64,000 nucleotides of DNA from Catenulispora rubra (GCF_015356825.1 NZ_JAACYW010000002.1:91091-155090), one strand, 5' to 3'; positions 27,763-36,728 are shown, counted from the stretch's first letter. Notes: generated from the sequence alone by a model not told the origin. Numbers and translations: made by a program.

Positions 27763-30030
27763 TCAGGAAGTGGCGTCGTCGGCGACAGCCGCGCGATGCA
27801 GTTCGGCGTGCTGACCGGCAAGGTCGCCGACCTCCGCGTAGAGGCGGGCCGCAGTCCGATGGAACTGCGCCGCGTCGACCTTCCTGCCGCCGGCGGAGTA
27901 CACCTCTGCCGCGCCGCTGTAGGACTTCGCCTCCCGGAGTCGATCACCGATCCGGACGTGGATGGCGGTAGACCGAGAGAACGCCTCAAACGCCGCTTCC
28001 ACCTCACCGGCTGCCAGGTACGCGTGGCCGGCCTCCAGCAGTGCGTACCCGGCGTATTGGGCACTTCCGATGCGATCGGCGACGGCGACCGCCTCCTCTG
28101 CGCATGCGACCGCCTCCGCGGTCCTTCCCAGTCCGCGCAACGTCTTGGCCAACGCTTGAAGTGTGTCGGAGACGGCGATGGGCCGTTCATGATCGCGGTG
28201 CTCGGCCAGGGCGCGACGAAGCCACGATTCAGCTTCCTGACAATCGCCCCCGTCGGCGAGGACCTGGCCGATGTTGAGCATCGCGTACGAGGCCATCGTC
28301 GTGTCCCCGGTCTGCTCCGTCAGATCGAGCGCCGCGCGATAGTAGGTCAGCGCCTCCGGAAGCCGGTGTTGCCGCCAGCGCACGATGCCGAGAGCGTTGA
28401 GCGAGCGGGTCTGGCCGACGGGGTCGCCGAGTTCGCGGCGGATGGTCAACGATTCGTTCTGGAGGCGGTCGGCTTCGGTGAGCTGGGACCGCTGGGCGTT
28501 CGCTTTGCCCAAGCTTTCCAGCAGGATGGCCTCAGCCCGTCGGTTCGTAAGGCGACGTGCCGCCTCCAGCCCGATCTCAGCGCTCGCGATCCAGTCCTCG
28601 AAGGTGTTGTCGGTCGCGTGCAGGCCGTGCAGGACTGCGGGGATCTCCCAGGCCAGCCCATCCATTCCCAGTTCGGCGGCGGTACGGACGGTGGCGGCGA
28701 TGTTCTCGCGTTGCGACAGGAACCACGATCGTGCGGTGGCGTGATCGGGGAAGGCGGGAACTGGGCAGTCTGGCGGAACCGGTCCGACCTCGAGTGCGAG
28801 GCTGTCGTTGCCGGTCGCGACGGAGGCCGCCTTCGCGGCGTGTTTGAGCCAGACTGCCAGCCGCTCCACGGCCTGAGACCGCTCGGCGTCGGTGTCCTCT
28901 GTCCGTGACTGGTAGCGCGCGAACGCCCGGAGCAGATCGTGGAACTCGTAAGCATTGTGTCGAGGTGCCTCGACAAGGTGTTTGCCGACCAGTCCGGTGA
29001 GAATCCGCTCGGCCTGCGCAGCGGTGGTGCCGGCGAGTGCCGCCGCCGATTCGACGGTGATCAGCGGGCCCGGATGCGAACCAAGCAGCCGGAACATGCG
29101 GCCTGCTTCGCGGGTGAGCGCGCGATAGGACCAGGCGAAGACAGCTCGGACGTCGTCGGCCTCGCGTCCCTCCTCGACGGACAGCGCGTCCCACAACCGG
29201 GACTCGTCGCGGAGTTCGGCGGCGATGTCCGCCAGACGCGCGTGGGGGCGGAGCGCCAGCCGTTCGGCGGCGACGCGAAGGGCCAGCGGGAGCCGGGCGC
29301 ACAGGCGGACGAGCTCGCCCGGGGCCGCGCTGTCGTCCAGCCCGTCGTGGCCGTCGGCGACCGAAGCCACGAGGGCGGCGGCGTCGCCCTCGTCGAGCAG
29401 CCCCAGCCGCAGTCGCCGTACCGCCGCTGTCCCGGAACCCAGACCGGCGAGCATGCTCCGGCTGGTGACGACGACGAGGCAGGCCGGTGAGCCGGGTAGC
29501 AGGGGACCCACCTGGTCGGCAGACGCTGCGTTGTCGAGCAGGACCAGGACACGTCGATCGGCGACCCGGGAACGGAAGAGGGCCGATCGGGCATCGAGTC
29601 CTGGGGGAACGGCGGACGGCGCGACGCCCAACGAACGCAGCAATCGGTCCAAGGCCTCGGCCGCTCCCACCGGCTCGCCGACGTCGTAGCCGCGGAGGTT
29701 GATATAGAGCTGGCCGTCAGGGTAGTCCGCCGCTGCCTTGTGGCTCCAGTGCACGGCCAGCGAGGTTTTCCCACCGCCGGCGGTCCCGGTCACGACCAAG
29801 GCCCGCGCCGCGGGTCCGTCGGCGTCCCGGGCGGCTTGCGCATCGAGCCAAGCGAGAGCCGGTTTGTGGTCGATGAACTCCAGCGCGTCGGACGGCAGTT
29901 CCCGGGCCGGCTCGATGGGGACGGAGTCGGAGCCGAACTCGACCTTGTCGATGTGCTGTGCCATGACGAGTTTGGCGACCTGGCCGGAGTTTTCCATACG
30001 GGCGCTCGCGTCGTCGGGTCTTTGCACCAT
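27763..30030 (-). CDS. Second NB-ARC STAND ATPase with TPR repeats
   Basis: A 755-residue paralogue of the protein encoded at 25012. ATG at 30030, with a G-rich ribosome site (AGGGGG) about 10 bases upstream, is preferred; ATG at 29997 (MENSGQVAKLV) is possible. Motifs in order: Walker A VTGTAGGGKTSLAVHW, GQLYINLRGYDVGEPVGAAE, Walker B RVLVLLDNAA, LVVVTSRSML and LCARLPLALRVAAERL, then a winged helix (AYEFHDLLRAFARYQ) and a TPR array to the C-terminus. No effector domain is fused. The divergent DUF397/helicase operon starts about 300 bp away. Confidence 0.9.
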   Translation of the reverse strand: MVQRPDDASARMENSGQVAKLVMAQHIDKVEFGSDSVPIEPARELPSDALEFIDHKPALAWLDAQAARDADGPAARALVVTGTAGGGKTSLAVHWSHKAAADYPDGQLYINLRGYDVGEPVGAAEALDRLLRSLGVAPSAVPPGLDARSALFRSRVADRRVLVLLDNAASADQVGPLLPGSPACLVVVTSRSMLAGLGSGTAAVRRLRLGLLDEGDAAALVASVADGHDGLDDSAAPGELVRLCARLPLALRVAAERLALRPHARLADIAAELRDESRLWDALSVEEGREADDVRAVFAWSYRALTREAGRMFRLLGSHPGPLITVESAAALAGTTAAQAERILTGLVGKHLVEAPRHNAYEFHDLLRAFARYQSRTEDTDAERSQAVERLAVWLKHAAKAASVATGNDSLALEVGPVPPDCPVPAFPDHATARSWFLSQRENIAATVRTAAELGMDGLAWEIPAVLHGLHATDNTFEDWIASAEIGLEAARRLTNRRAEAILLESLGKANAQRSQLTEADRLQNESLTIRRELGDPVGQTRSLNALGIVRWRQHRLPEALTYYRAALDLTEQTGDTTMASYAMLNIGQVLADGGDCQEAESWLRRALAEHRDHERPIAVSDTLQALAKTLRGLGRTAEAVACAEEAVAVADRIGSAQYAGYALLEAGHAYLAAGEVEAAFEAFSRSTAIHVRIGDRLREAKSYSGAAEVYSAGGRKVDAAQFHRTAARLYAEVGDLAGQHAELHRAAVADDATS

Positions 30031-30253
30031 GCCTGGAAGCCCCCTGAGATTCACGACCCTGATCCAGTCCGATCGTAGTCCGCGGGATTGCCATCGGGGA
30101 ACGTGGTGGGTATAGATGAGCATTGGCGCCGAAATCAGCGCCAAAGCGGAGGGGGCGGAGATGGCGGGTACAAGAGGCTTGACACCTTCGGGTGAACTGG
30201 GCGGTTTGCCCGCATGGCGGGGTTCGCGCGCCGATAAGATTCGGATCATTGGC

Positions 30254-30309
30254 GCGACCTGCGACCTGCGACCTGCGACCTGCGACCTGCGACCTGCGAC
30301 CTGCGACCT
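30254..30309. repeat. Heptanucleotide tandem repeat (GCGACCT)x8
   Basis: Eight perfect copies of GCGACCT, 56 bp, in the divergent region between the second NB-ARC gene and the DUF397/helicase operon, ending 16 bp before the ATG at 30326. Copy-number change would alter promoter or leader spacing. An open frame crosses it and would read CDLRPAT repeats, but has no other support. Confidence 0.95.
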
Positions 30310-30325
30310 GCGGGAGCGGTGAGCG

Positions 30326-30529
30326 ATGACCGTCCTCGAGCCCAGGTGGCGCAAGTCGTCGCACAGCGGAGGTGGTGACAACTGCCTCCAGGTCCGTTAC
30401 GTCGGCGGTGTCGTTCAGGTCCGTGACAGCGAGGATCCCGAGCCGGTCCAGACGTACACGCGGTCCCAGTGGGATGCCTTCCTCGCGGGTGTCCGTTCCG
30501 GAGAGTTCGAGCTCCCTCCCGAGGACTGA
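30326..30529 (+). CDS. DUF397 domain protein
   Basis: A 67-residue protein that is almost entirely DUF397: WRKSSHSGGGDNCLQVRYVG, VVQVRDSEDPEP, and SQWDAFLAGVRSGEFELPPE. It is the first gene of a likely four-gene operon; the helicase GTG follows 35 bases after its stop. The ribosome site (GAGCGG) is weak. The upstream heptanucleotide repeat probably lies in its 5' leader or promoter. Confidence 0.85.
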   Translation: MTVLEPRWRKSSHSGGGDNCLQVRYVGGVVQVRDSEDPEPVQTYTRSQWDAFLAGVRSGEFELPPED

Positions 30530-30564
30530 GCGCCGGTCCCAGCGACAGAACGGGCCCATCAAAC

Positions 30565-31986
30565 GTGTCCATCTCGGAGAAGCTGCCCGCTCTGACCGGC
30601 CAGCAGCGTGACGCCGCCTTCCTCAAGCCCGACGGTCACTGCGTCGTGCTGGGCACCGCGGGCAGCGGCAAAACCACGATGGCACTCCACCGCGCTGACT
30701 TCCTGGCCGCTGCCCCAGGCGTCGGAGGCCCGACCCTGCTGGTCACCTTCAACAGTACGCTCGCCACCTATCTGCGCTCGGTATGCGAAGGCCAGCCGAA
30801 CCTGACGATTGAGAAGTACCACAAGTTCGCCCTTGGCTATCTCAAGTCCAGGGGTGAGGTGAACATCAGGATCTTCAAACGAAGAGAAGAGAGCATGGCC
30901 CTGGCACTGGAGGACCTCCGTGCCTCGGGCCGACATCAGCGCGCCGTGATCGATCGGCCCGTCGAGTTCTTCGAAGACGAGATCCACTGGATGGTCGGCC
31001 ACGGCGTGACCGCCCGTGACGACTACCTTGCCGGCGCGCCTCGCATCGGCCGGGGCAGGCCGTTGGCCCGGGCAGACCGAGAGGTGGTGTTCGAGGTCTT
31101 CCAAAGCTACATGCGACTGCGCGCTCAGCGTGGTTACCGCTACGACTGGGACAACCTGGCCAGCCATGTGCTGGCCCACCTCGGCCACGACAACACCCGG
31201 CGCAGATACCGCCACATCGTGGTCGACGAAGGCCAGGACTTCACACCGCAGATGATCCGTACGCTGGCCGCGGCGATACCACACGAAGGGTCGCTGACCT
31301 TTTTCGGAGACTACGCGCAGCAGATCTATGGCAGCCGCATGTCTTGGCGCTCACTGGGTCTGAACATCTCGGACGGAGTCGTTCGCTTCGAGCACAACCA
31401 CCGCAACAGCCCGCAGATCGCCGCGCTCGCCAAGGCGATGGCCGACATGCCGCACTTCCGCGACGAGGTGGACGTCGTGCCGCCGGTCGCGGTTGCCGCC
31501 AATGGGCCGAAGCCGACGGTGGTACGACTGGAGGAGCCCGACCGGCAGTTGTTCGCGGCTGCGGCGATCGCCAACGGCCGGGCCGCCGCCAGGCGCGTCG
31601 GGATCCTCGTCCGTACCCGAGCCGCGGTTCACGCTCTGGCTCCGCATCTGGATCAGCGGCACCGGTTGTACAGACTCGACAAAGACCTGGAGTCATGGCC
31701 GATGGGGCCCGGGATCTTCTACGGAACTTACCACTCGGGCAAGGGGCTCGAGTTCGACGACGTCATCCTCCCGCAGTGCGACGCCGACGAACTCCCGCGG
31801 CCTTCGGAAGCTGAGGTTCACGGTATGGACGAAGCAATGGCGCGCGAGTCCCGCCAGCTCTACGTCGCGGTGACACGGGCCAAGAAAGAGCTCGTGATCC
31901 TGCACGGCGGCAAGCTGACATCGCTGATGCCGCCGGAATCCTCCGACTTGTTCACCATCGCGACGGTGAACCTGGTGAACCTGTGA
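30565..31986 (+). CDS. Superfamily 1 (UvrD/Rep-like) DNA helicase
   Basis: A 473-residue SF1 ATPase. Motifs: Q-motif TGQQRDAAF, Walker A LGTAGSGKTTMALHRA, motif Ia TLLVTFNSTLATYL, DEXX motif VVDEGQDFTP, motif III TFFGDYAQQIYGSR, motif IV HNHRNSPQIAALA, motif V GTYHSGKGLEFDDVILPQCD and motif VI SRQLYVAVTRAKKELVI. It is shorter than UvrD (~700 aa) and resembles the compact defence-island helicases. GTG at 30565 is used. Its TGA overlaps the GTG of the DarT-like gene (GTGA), so the helicase and the ADP-ribosyltransferase are translationally coupled. Confidence 0.9.
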   Translation: MSISEKLPALTGQQRDAAFLKPDGHCVVLGTAGSGKTTMALHRADFLAAAPGVGGPTLLVTFNSTLATYLRSVCEGQPNLTIEKYHKFALGYLKSRGEVNIRIFKRREESMALALEDLRASGRHQRAVIDRPVEFFEDEIHWMVGHGVTARDDYLAGAPRIGRGRPLARADREVVFEVFQSYMRLRAQRGYRYDWDNLASHVLAHLGHDNTRRRYRHIVVDEGQDFTPQMIRTLAAAIPHEGSLTFFGDYAQQIYGSRMSWRSLGLNISDGVVRFEHNHRNSPQIAALAKAMADMPHFRDEVDVVPPVAVAANGPKPTVVRLEEPDRQLFAAAAIANGRAAARRVGILVRTRAAVHALAPHLDQRHRLYRLDKDLESWPMGPGIFYGTYHSGKGLEFDDVILPQCDADELPRPSEAEVHGMDEAMARESRQLYVAVTRAKKELVILHGGKLTSLMPPESSDLFTIATVNLVNL

Positions 31987-32684
31987 ACGACATCGTGCGA
32001 AGGGCCCACGATCGCGGCCTCACCAGGCTGTGCCACTTCACCCGCGCCGTGAACCTGCCCCACATCCTTGTCACCGGCGAGATCCGCAGCACCTCGCAGT
32101 TGGCCGTCGGCACCGAAAGCTTCCGCAACACCGACGACAAACGCCTCGACGGCCGTCGGCACCAGATCAGTTGCAGCCTGGAATATCCGAACGCCTGGTA
32201 CCTGGACACCGCCCGGAGGGCAGACCACAACTTCCCGAACTGGATCGTGATGGCTCTCGACCTCGACCTCATGACGGCCACGGGCGTGGACTTCTGCCCC
32301 GTGAACTCTGCCAGGTCGAACGGTAACCGAATCGCTGACGGCAGCCTGGAATCATTCGAGGCCATGTTCGCACCGAGCGTCATCGGTAACGGCACCCGGA
32401 CCCGTCAGCCAGGCCATCCGGACTGGTGGCCGACCGACGACCAGGCCGAGGTCATGCTCGCCGACGCGGTCCCGGTCGCCAAGATCCAGCGGATCATCGT
32501 CGAGGACGACGACCAAGCCGCTCTTCTGCTCTTCCAGCTGAGCCGGCAAGGGCTGGAGACCCTGATCCCCCCACTTTTCACAGCACCTGATCTCTTCGAC
32601 AAACGCCGCCTCAGCAAGAGTCTCCGAGCCGGGATCCGGCCGGAGGAACGGGGCTACACGTCCTCACCGCATCTGGCAGAGTGA
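31983..32684 (+). CDS. DarT-like (DUF4433) DNA ADP-ribosyltransferase
   Basis: A 233-residue protein resembling DarT, which ADP-ribosylates thymidine in single-stranded DNA using NAD+. Family features: the NAD-site start LCHFTRAVNLPHILVTGEI with His18, the segment DKRLDGRRHQISCSLEYPNA, and a late acidic motif DQAEVMLADAVPVAKIQRII, where Glu156 lies where the catalytic Glu of DarT (QAE.LV....P...I) is expected. Canonical DarT is followed by the macrodomain antitoxin DarG; here the next gene is instead an ADP-ribosylglycohydrolase, 4 bases away. Overlap with the helicase implies joint function. RNA or protein targets are not excluded. Confidence 0.75.
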   Translation: MNDIVRRAHDRGLTRLCHFTRAVNLPHILVTGEIRSTSQLAVGTESFRNTDDKRLDGRRHQISCSLEYPNAWYLDTARRADHNFPNWIVMALDLDLMTATGVDFCPVNSARSNGNRIADGSLESFEAMFAPSVIGNGTRTRQPGHPDWWPTDDQAEVMLADAVPVAKIQRIIVEDDDQAALLLFQLSRQGLETLIPPLFTAPDLFDKRRLSKSLRAGIRPEERGYTSSPHLAE

Positions 32685-32688
32685 CTTC

Positions 32689-34413
32689 GTGGACCAGCCT
32701 CAATCCCATCCGTGGGCCGAGCGTGCGGCAGGCATGATCCTGGGCGCCGCGGTCGGGGACGCGTTGGGATGGCCGTTCGAGCGCCGCGATCGGACCTCTG
32801 GAACGCCAGACTCTTCCGCGCCAACCGGGCGGTTCTTCGCCTGGGACCGGCGCGCGACTCGGTACCAACCCTTCGCCGAGCACATCGAGGCCGGGGCATA
32901 CAGCGACGACACCCAGATGACGCTGGCCGTGGCGCGTTCGATCACGGAGGCGGGGGACCGCTGGGCCGACTGGCTGCAGTCTGTCGAATGGCCGTTCTTC
33001 CTACGCTACGAGCGTGGCGCCGGGGCGAGCGTCAAACGGTCCTGCCGGTCCTGGGCGGCTGGGCGTCCGCCTTGGACGACGCAGCGCGGCGACGTCGTGA
33101 AGTACTTCCAGACCGGTGCCAACGGGGCGGCGATGCGTATCGCCCCCCACGTCATCCACCTTCACCGCGAACCGTCCTTCGCCTCCGTCGCGCGTGACGT
33201 CCTGCGGGACGCCATCACCACGCACGGCCACCCGCGGGCGCTGCTCGGAGCCGTGCTCCACGCCCGATCGCTCTGGCTCAGCATGCGACAGCCCGCACCC
33301 CTGACCTACGGCTGGATCGTCGAAGCCCTCCTCGACACGGAGGACGACGACTGGCGTTCGCCGGCGTGGCAGAACCTGCCCTTGGACTGGGTCGATACAG
33401 CAGAACGCGTTCTCGGCCGGACTTACCGCGAACTCTGGGAGGAAGTGGTCGGTGAGGTCGAGGCGACGCTGAAAACAGCCCACGACGACATCCGGGTCGG
33501 CGCTCTCAGCAACCCCGCTGGTTTCCTCGCGTCGATGGGCCTCACGACCAAGAGCAGCCGCGGGTCCGGAACGTTGTGCGCGGTCGGCGCGGCCTATCTG
33601 GCGGCTCGTTCCGCAGCCGATCCCCGGACCGGCCTGCTGATCGCTGCCCACCTGGCAGAAGCCGACACTGACACACTCGCCTCGATGACCGCAGGCATTT
33701 TAGGGGCCGGCCTGGGCCGCGAATGGCTGGGATCGTATGCGGCGGCAGTTCAAGACGCCGATCTACTGTCCGCTATGAGCTTGTCGCTTCGCGGCGACGT
33801 CTCCGAGCCGCTGGTGGATGTCCCGGCGCGGGAGACCGCTTTGCCTGCCTTCGACCGGGCGCTCACCGAAACTGCCGCCGGAATCATTCGTCTGCCCGAC
33901 GGCCGGACCGCGACAGTGCGATCGCGGGTACGTGTGCACGTCGCTGCCCGTTCAGCCTGGCGCAGCACACTGATCTCTGATGACGGGCAATCGCTGTACA
34001 TCCTTCATGGCGAGTCTTCCACGGATACCGACCGGAGCGATTCATTTCCGATGTCGGAACCCCGTGCAGGCTCCGTGAGGCTGATGGGCTCACAGCTTCG
34101 AGTCTGCGATCTTGAATACGTGACGGCGGTCCTGAAACACGTCGGCCTGCGTCCGGTGTCGCGGGGGGAGGGATGGGCCCGATACGGAGCGGTCGTACTC
34201 TCGCAGACTACTGTGATACCGGCAATCGGTGAACACGGCTCCTCCGCGCTACGCCTCACGGCGACGGATTCACATGGAGTCCGCCATCGGCTGGAACTGC
34301 GCGGTATCCCCTGTGTCGACAGCGGTGACGGCATGTTCAGCGCACGAGTGGATCCGTGGCTGGAATTGGTGGTTGCGGCTGCTCAAGACGGCGGCCAGAC
34401 CAGGGCTTCGTAG
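32689..34413 (+). CDS. ADP-ribosylglycohydrolase (DraG family) with extra C-terminal domain
   Basis: A 574-residue protein that should remove ADP-ribose. The DraG fold spans residues ~1-360: AAGMILGAAVGDALGWPFE at the N-terminus, the first metal motif YSDDTQMTLAVARS (residues 71-84), GANGAAMRIAPHVI, and the second metal motif EADTDTLASMTAGI. The C-terminal ~200 residues (after about 370) are beta-rich, unrecognised, and not part of typical DraG enzymes. GTG at 32689 follows the DarT-like stop by 4 bases. By position it is the likely antitoxin or reversal enzyme for the DarT-like protein. Confidence 0.85.
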   Translation: MDQPQSHPWAERAAGMILGAAVGDALGWPFERRDRTSGTPDSSAPTGRFFAWDRRATRYQPFAEHIEAGAYSDDTQMTLAVARSITEAGDRWADWLQSVEWPFFLRYERGAGASVKRSCRSWAAGRPPWTTQRGDVVKYFQTGANGAAMRIAPHVIHLHREPSFASVARDVLRDAITTHGHPRALLGAVLHARSLWLSMRQPAPLTYGWIVEALLDTEDDDWRSPAWQNLPLDWVDTAERVLGRTYRELWEEVVGEVEATLKTAHDDIRVGALSNPAGFLASMGLTTKSSRGSGTLCAVGAAYLAARSAADPRTGLLIAAHLAEADTDTLASMTAGILGAGLGREWLGSYAAAVQDADLLSAMSLSLRGDVSEPLVDVPARETALPAFDRALTETAAGIIRLPDGRTATVRSRVRVHVAARSAWRSTLISDDGQSLYILHGESSTDTDRSDSFPMSEPRAGSVRLMGSQLRVCDLEYVTAVLKHVGLRPVSRGEGWARYGAVVLSQTTVIPAIGEHGSSALRLTATDSHGVRHRLELRGIPCVDSGDGMFSARVDPWLELVVAAAQDGGQTRAS

Positions 34414-34644
34414 ACGGGCCAGAGGGCAAGACAAGCCCGACCCTTGCCGCAAGCGCACATGGGACCGGAGCCAGCGAGCGGCGTGGGTCGTCATCGACGT
34501 CGACATCAGCGTGGTGGTCGCCATCGGCATGCCGGCGCCCGGGCGGGCGGTGCTGGCCGACGGCGCGTAGTGGGGCCCCGGCTCATCGTGATTTACCGCA
34601 GGTGGACGGGCCGGTCGTCGCTGCCCGCCCGAGAGGAGGACCAC
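34414..34644. other. Short stretch without recognised gene
   Basis: About 230 bases after the ADP-ribosylglycohydrolase gene. A plus frame reads AAWVVIDVDISVVVAIG, faintly recalling an IS1380-type transposase, but is too short to call. Confidence 0.35.
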
Positions 34645-34791
34645 GGTGGACATCGCCTGGTCCCGCCCCCGCGCGGAGCACGCCTTTGCCCGGATGACGG
34701 CTACTACAAGATCCTGCGGAACTGTCGGTGCAAAGGCGGCGGACGGCACACCGCCGTCCAGACCGTAGCCACTATGCACAACCTCCCCCGG
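34645..34791 (+). pseudogene. IS5-family transposase, C-terminal fragment
   Basis: Two frames together give EHAFARM and DGYYKILRNCRCKGGGRHTA then VQTVATMHNL. This is the characteristic C-terminal end of IS5-type transposases (VEHAFARMK.YKILRDCR.....H.AVQ.VA.MHNL). The frame break and the missing body show a dead remnant. It marks the boundary between the ADP-ribosylation operon and the AT-richer patch. Confidence 0.7.
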
Positions 34792-35667
34792 CACCATGAC
34801 CCCGGATCAGACCGGAACAGACCGGCCGCCGCCCCAGCCCGCCGGCACCCGGGGTTACGCAACATCTTTAGGGCGCTCGCGCCTCAGTCAGACCTCGATC
34901 ACTGCGGGGTCGCCGTGGCCGGAAAGGGGAGGCTCGCATGCTTTACTCGCAGCTCGCCGGGACGAGATCCAAAGCAGCGACTCCGACGCCGCGGACAGAA
35001 GGCTGTTCGCGCAGAGTCGCGTTGTCGTAGTGCAGTGCTCCGACGACACTGGCGCGGGTCGCCGGACAGGGCGTCCAGGGTGATGGCGGTCATCGCGGTC
35101 ATGATCGTGGCGCAGCGCGGGATCTGGAGGTGGCCGTAGGTCACATTTCGGAGGCGGGTCCACCTCTGTGAAATGCAAGATCTCCCATATGCCACTCACG
35201 ACAGGCACAACATATTGTGTTTCCGGGTCGCGGTTGGTGCCTTGGGCTCCTGCTATGGAGGCGCGGTGCCTTCAGCGCGCTGCTGCCCGTGGGCGGGGCT
35301 CCGCCGCATGCATCCGCACAGGAATGCTGTGAACAACTTGGTATAGGGCCAGGGAGGCGCGGCGCTGGCCGCTCCAGTGGACGAGTTCACCGGCCGCGGT
35401 ATAAACGTCCGCATCACCGATCGCCCGGACTGCCGCCCCGAGAACCTGGACCGCTGTCTCTGACAACCTGTCGATACATCAAGATCCAAAATGCAAGGCC
35501 CCAGCTCATGGATACGAGCTGGGGCCTGCTGCAGGTGCAGCCGGTTGCTCACCTGAAGAACTTGCCGGCATCTACGAATGCAAGACGCCAAGTGTGTCTG
35601 AGGTAGCGATGGCAGGAGCGACCAGTCAGGTCTTTGTGGTGGTGCTAGCAAACAGACGATAGGATAG
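34792..35667. other. Unannotated stretch containing a strong hairpin
   Basis: About 0.9 kb without a supportable gene. A minus frame at 35272-35466 (QVLGAAVRAIGDADVYTAAG...) has some coding character but no family. The hairpin at 35496-35527 is the only clear structure. Confidence 0.4.
35496..35527. terminator. Strong 12-bp hairpin, terminator-like
   Basis: AGGCCCCAGCTC, an 8-base loop, then the exact complement GAGCTGGGGCCT. No T-tract follows. The symmetrical structure could terminate transcription from either side. No intact gene is immediately upstream on the plus strand. Confidence 0.55.
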
Positions 35668-36504
35668 CGGATCGGTGTCAATCTAAGCGCTCGCGTCGTT
35701 CAGCTCGAAGATGGCGAATACGCACTTCTGACTGTCAGTGCCATTTTTGAGAACGAGACTGAAGCCGCATCCTTCTCATCGGGCGATGTTAACGCGGCGT
35801 GGACCGACTACGAATCTGTACTCGACGACGTAGAAGAACAGGTGCCGGCTCTACTGGATTTGGCGGCTCGGGAGCAATCGGCAGAAAACAACGAGTACCC
35901 GCAGACCATTGCCGGTCAGCTTGAGTTGCACCTTGATTCAACGTCTGTCGCGCCAGATGACAGTGTCTATCTCATCAAGCATAGGATCGCAAAAGTTGGC
36001 GACCTGGAAATCAGCATCTGGCCAAAGGATCACGATCCGCCCCACTCTTATGTCACTTCTCGTCAGCGCAACATGGATGCGCGATTCCATATCGAGACGC
36101 TAGAGCTGATTCCAACTCTCCAGCACTCCATGTTCCCGAAGTCCACGGACCGTGACTCTCATAAGAGCCGGCGCTATGCGATGATTCCGAGGTTTCCCCA
36201 CGTAGCAGTCCAAGCCCGAACTTCAACGTTGATAAAAAGACGTACGTGGGAGGGCGGAATATTCGGCTCAAGCAAGCGCTCTGTCCGCACCGACACTCGT
36301 GAAATAAGGTGGTCATCTTCCAGTAGGCAAAACAGCGGATCTTCGTCTTCGGCTGGAGACCAGTTCTTCGGGATTTCCTGCGGGTCGATCGGACGACGGA
36401 GAGCGTCGAACAGAGTCTTGAGCCTATTGTCGATATCTCCGCCCGTGACGACGATACCGCCTGGCGTACCCGGCCTCAAAAGCACAATATCCAGCTCGGC
36501 GTAG
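35668..36504 (+). CDS. DUF4160-like protein, start and end uncertain
   Basis: The plus frame is open from 35668. It reads DGEYALLTVSAIFENETEAA, SVLDDVEEQVPALLDLAARE and then KVGDLEISIWPKDHDPPHSY followed by RQRNMDARFHIETLELIP. The last part resembles DUF4160 (..DHNPPHFH......F.IETLEL). No ATG or GTG occurs before GTG 35842, so either that is the start or the 5' end is lost. The 3' part runs antisense into rusA and the true end is probably near 36180. Codon use is visibly less GC-biased than in flanking genes, suggesting recent transfer. Confidence 0.45.
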   Translation, partial: RIGVNLSARVVQLEDGEYALLTVSAIFENETEAASFSSGDVNAAWTDYESVLDDVEEQVPALLDLAAREQSAENNEYPQTIAGQLELHLDSTSVAPDDSVYLIKHRIAKVGDLEISIWPKDHDPPHSYVTSRQRNMDARFHIETLELIPTLQHSMFPKSTDRDSHKSRRYAMIPRFPHVAVQARTSTLIKRRTWEGGIFGSSKRSVRTDTREIRWSSSSRQNSGSSSSAGDQFFGISCGSIGRRRASNRVLSLLSISPPVTTIPPGVPGLKSTISSSA

Positions 36505-36728
36505 AGCTGCTGCCCGCTAATAACCAGAGCGGCGAAGCCATGGCCTGCTACCTCTTTCAACATAATCGGATCTTTCGAATCCTTGGCGACCCAATCCTGG
36601 TTGGCTTGCATCGGAGGGTAGTTCCACAGAGCCTTAATCTGTGGATGAAGCTTGAGCCTGATCTCATGCTTCCGTTGAGGGTTGGCGTTGCTCGCAAGCG
36701 GACCGTCATAGGTGAGCGTGAAGCGCAT
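36174..36728 (-). CDS. RusA-family Holliday-junction resolvase-like protein
   Basis: A 184-residue protein with the RusA signature: TGGDIDNRLKTLFDALRRPI with its acidic metal-binding residues, then LFCLLEDDHLISRVSVRTER, matching D-x-D-N..K...D.L....-ED..I. The N-terminal strand MRFTLTYDGPLASN is typical for the superfamily start. RusA resolvases are mostly prophage-borne, which agrees with the AT-richer composition here. It converges with the DUF4160-like frame. Structural neighbours of a prophage are absent, so this is an isolated phage-derived module. Confidence 0.8.
   Translation of the reverse strand: MRFTLTYDGPLASNANPQRKHEIRLKLHPQIKALWNYPPMQANQDWVAKDSKDPIMLKEVAGHGFAALVISGQQLYAELDIVLLRPGTPGGIVVTGGDIDNRLKTLFDALRRPIDPQEIPKNWSPAEDEDPLFCLLEDDHLISRVSVRTERLLEPNIPPSHVRLFINVEVRAWTATWGNLGIIA

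Noticed and set aside
27595..30309. Short tandem repeats considered as a CRISPR array
   Set aside because: Units are 7-8 bp without spacers; no CRISPR repeats or cas genes occur in the window, and the Cas4-like gene is not linked to any.
30116..30322. 68-codon frame crossing the heptanucleotide repeat, encoding CDLRPAT repeats
   Set aside because: Its only distinctive feature is the repeat itself; no ribosome site or homology pattern, so it is treated as leader sequence.
30031..30381. N-terminal 117-codon extension of the second NB-ARC protein
   Set aside because: The extension reads through the tandem repeat and antisense of DUF397; the ATG at 30030 with a ribosome site is a better start.
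34414..34570. Possible IS1380-type transposase fragment (VVIDVDISVVVA)
   Set aside because: Only a dozen residues resemble the family; too short to support.
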